The translations under genes were made by a program, and so were the position numbers. Below the pieces are notes generated by a model. It made no database searches. It was not told where the DNA came from and saw only the letters and a list, made by a program, of their open reading frames with translations. Positions 63,844 through 64,000 of a stretch of DNA of 64,000 nucleotides are shown here, piece by piece; the first letter of the stretch is position 1; the number at the start of each line of letters is the position of its first letter. Source of the DNA: CAIQPS01 sp963843455 (GTDB lineage Bacteria > Actinomycetota > Thermoleophilia > RBG-16-64-13); assembly GCA_963843455.1 (NCBI GenBank), contig CAWJKE010000008.1, positions 372,001 through 436,000 on the forward strand, given 5' to 3'.

Positions 63844-64000
63844 ACGAGGGTCACCTGGTGCTGCGCCGGCAGGGCGTGGGTCTGGGCGAGCTGAAGCGGA
63901 TCGGGCGCAGGCTGGCGCGGGCCTTGCACGCCGGCGACTTGGTCCTTCTCTACGGACCTCTGGGCGCTGGAAAGACCACCCTCGTGCGAGCCATCGCCGA
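63837..64000 (+). CDS. tsaE: tRNA threonylcarbamoyladenosine ATPase TsaE, 3'-truncated
   Basis: The 54 residues visible read VDEGHLVLRRQGVGLGELKRIG and then DLVLLYGPLGAGKTTLVRAI, the P-loop of TsaE, which works with TsaB/TsaD to make t6A37 in tRNA. GTG 63837 overlaps the glycosylase end by 7 nt. The gene runs off the right edge. Confidence 0.85.
   Translation, partial: MVDEGHLVLRRQGVGLGELKRIGRRLARALHAGDLVLLYGPLGAGKTTLVRAIA

Noticed and set aside
1..64000. CRISPR arrays, insertion sequences or prophage genes
   Set aside because: No regularly spaced repeats, transposase or structural phage genes were found on either strand.

Overview
The window is a high-GC bacterial chromosome segment with tightly packed operons, many GTG/TTG starts and frequent ATGA/GTGA overlaps. 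It has one tRNA, and I see no phage, insertion sequence, CRISPR array or rRNA. The order argS ... lysA-hom-thrC ... rho is the classic actinobacterial arrangement. Together with a reverse rubrerythrin, a flavodiiron protein, hybrid cluster protein (Hcp) and a 12S/5S/1.3S-type biotin transcarboxylase set, this suggests an anaerobic or microaerobic member of the Actinomycetota. That placement is inference; no marker such as 16S rRNA is present.

Layout. 2-3127: carboxyltransferase subunit (cut by the left edge), 5S-type subunit and biotin carrier. 3136-9662: a large TPR protein divergent from a MarR-regulated heterodimeric ABC exporter. 9790-14638: reverse rubrerythrin, CDF metal transporter, a beta-helix sugar-nucleotide protein with GlmM, and a MazEF-like pair. 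14635-18398: minus-strand operon of a C4 zinc-finger/DUF4145-like protein, a GABA-type aminotransferase and a transglutaminase-like protein of unknown role. 18564-23131: COQ7-like protein, then beta-decarboxylating dehydrogenase, isocitrate/methylisocitrate-lyase-type enzyme and a two-subunit aconitase-family hydro-lyase. 23206-27651: membrane flippase-like protein, flavodiiron protein, HisG and a badly frame-broken flavin reductase. 27773-32846: Hcp divergent from a Crp/Fnr regulator that heads a metal ABC transporter operon. 32921-40320: a carboxylate uptake and sensing block (Cache-PAS-CBS-nucleotidyltransferase receptor, PHP hydrolase, SatP-like permease with extra domain, SSS symporter, DUF485). 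40527-45413: DUF4388 protein, RlmH, K+ channel, ArgS, MutM. 45414-45909: structured intergenic stretch and tRNA-Gly. 46025-48041: CsoR, hydrolase, Hpt and a small nuclease-like protein. 48147-57554: lysA-hom-thrC, phosphoesterase, the two cyclic 2,3-diphosphoglycerate genes, a degenerate GlpX-like protein and rho. 57603-64000: P1 peptidase, panC, a minus-strand operon (DUF2520, YjbQ, HPS-RraA fusion, methyltransferase), type 4 uracil-DNA glycosylase and the start of tsaE.

The most interesting material is the cyclic 2,3-diphosphoglycerate module, with its neighbouring FBPase-like protein that has lost metal-site residues. Next are the receptor in the acetate-type transport block, and a 161-nt gapless imperfect palindrome covering the 3' end of thrC.

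Caution: at least 17 otherwise conserved genes or gene segments are broken by single-base frameshifts, nearly all of them +1 insertions. I read these as sequence errors and annotate the whole gene across each break.
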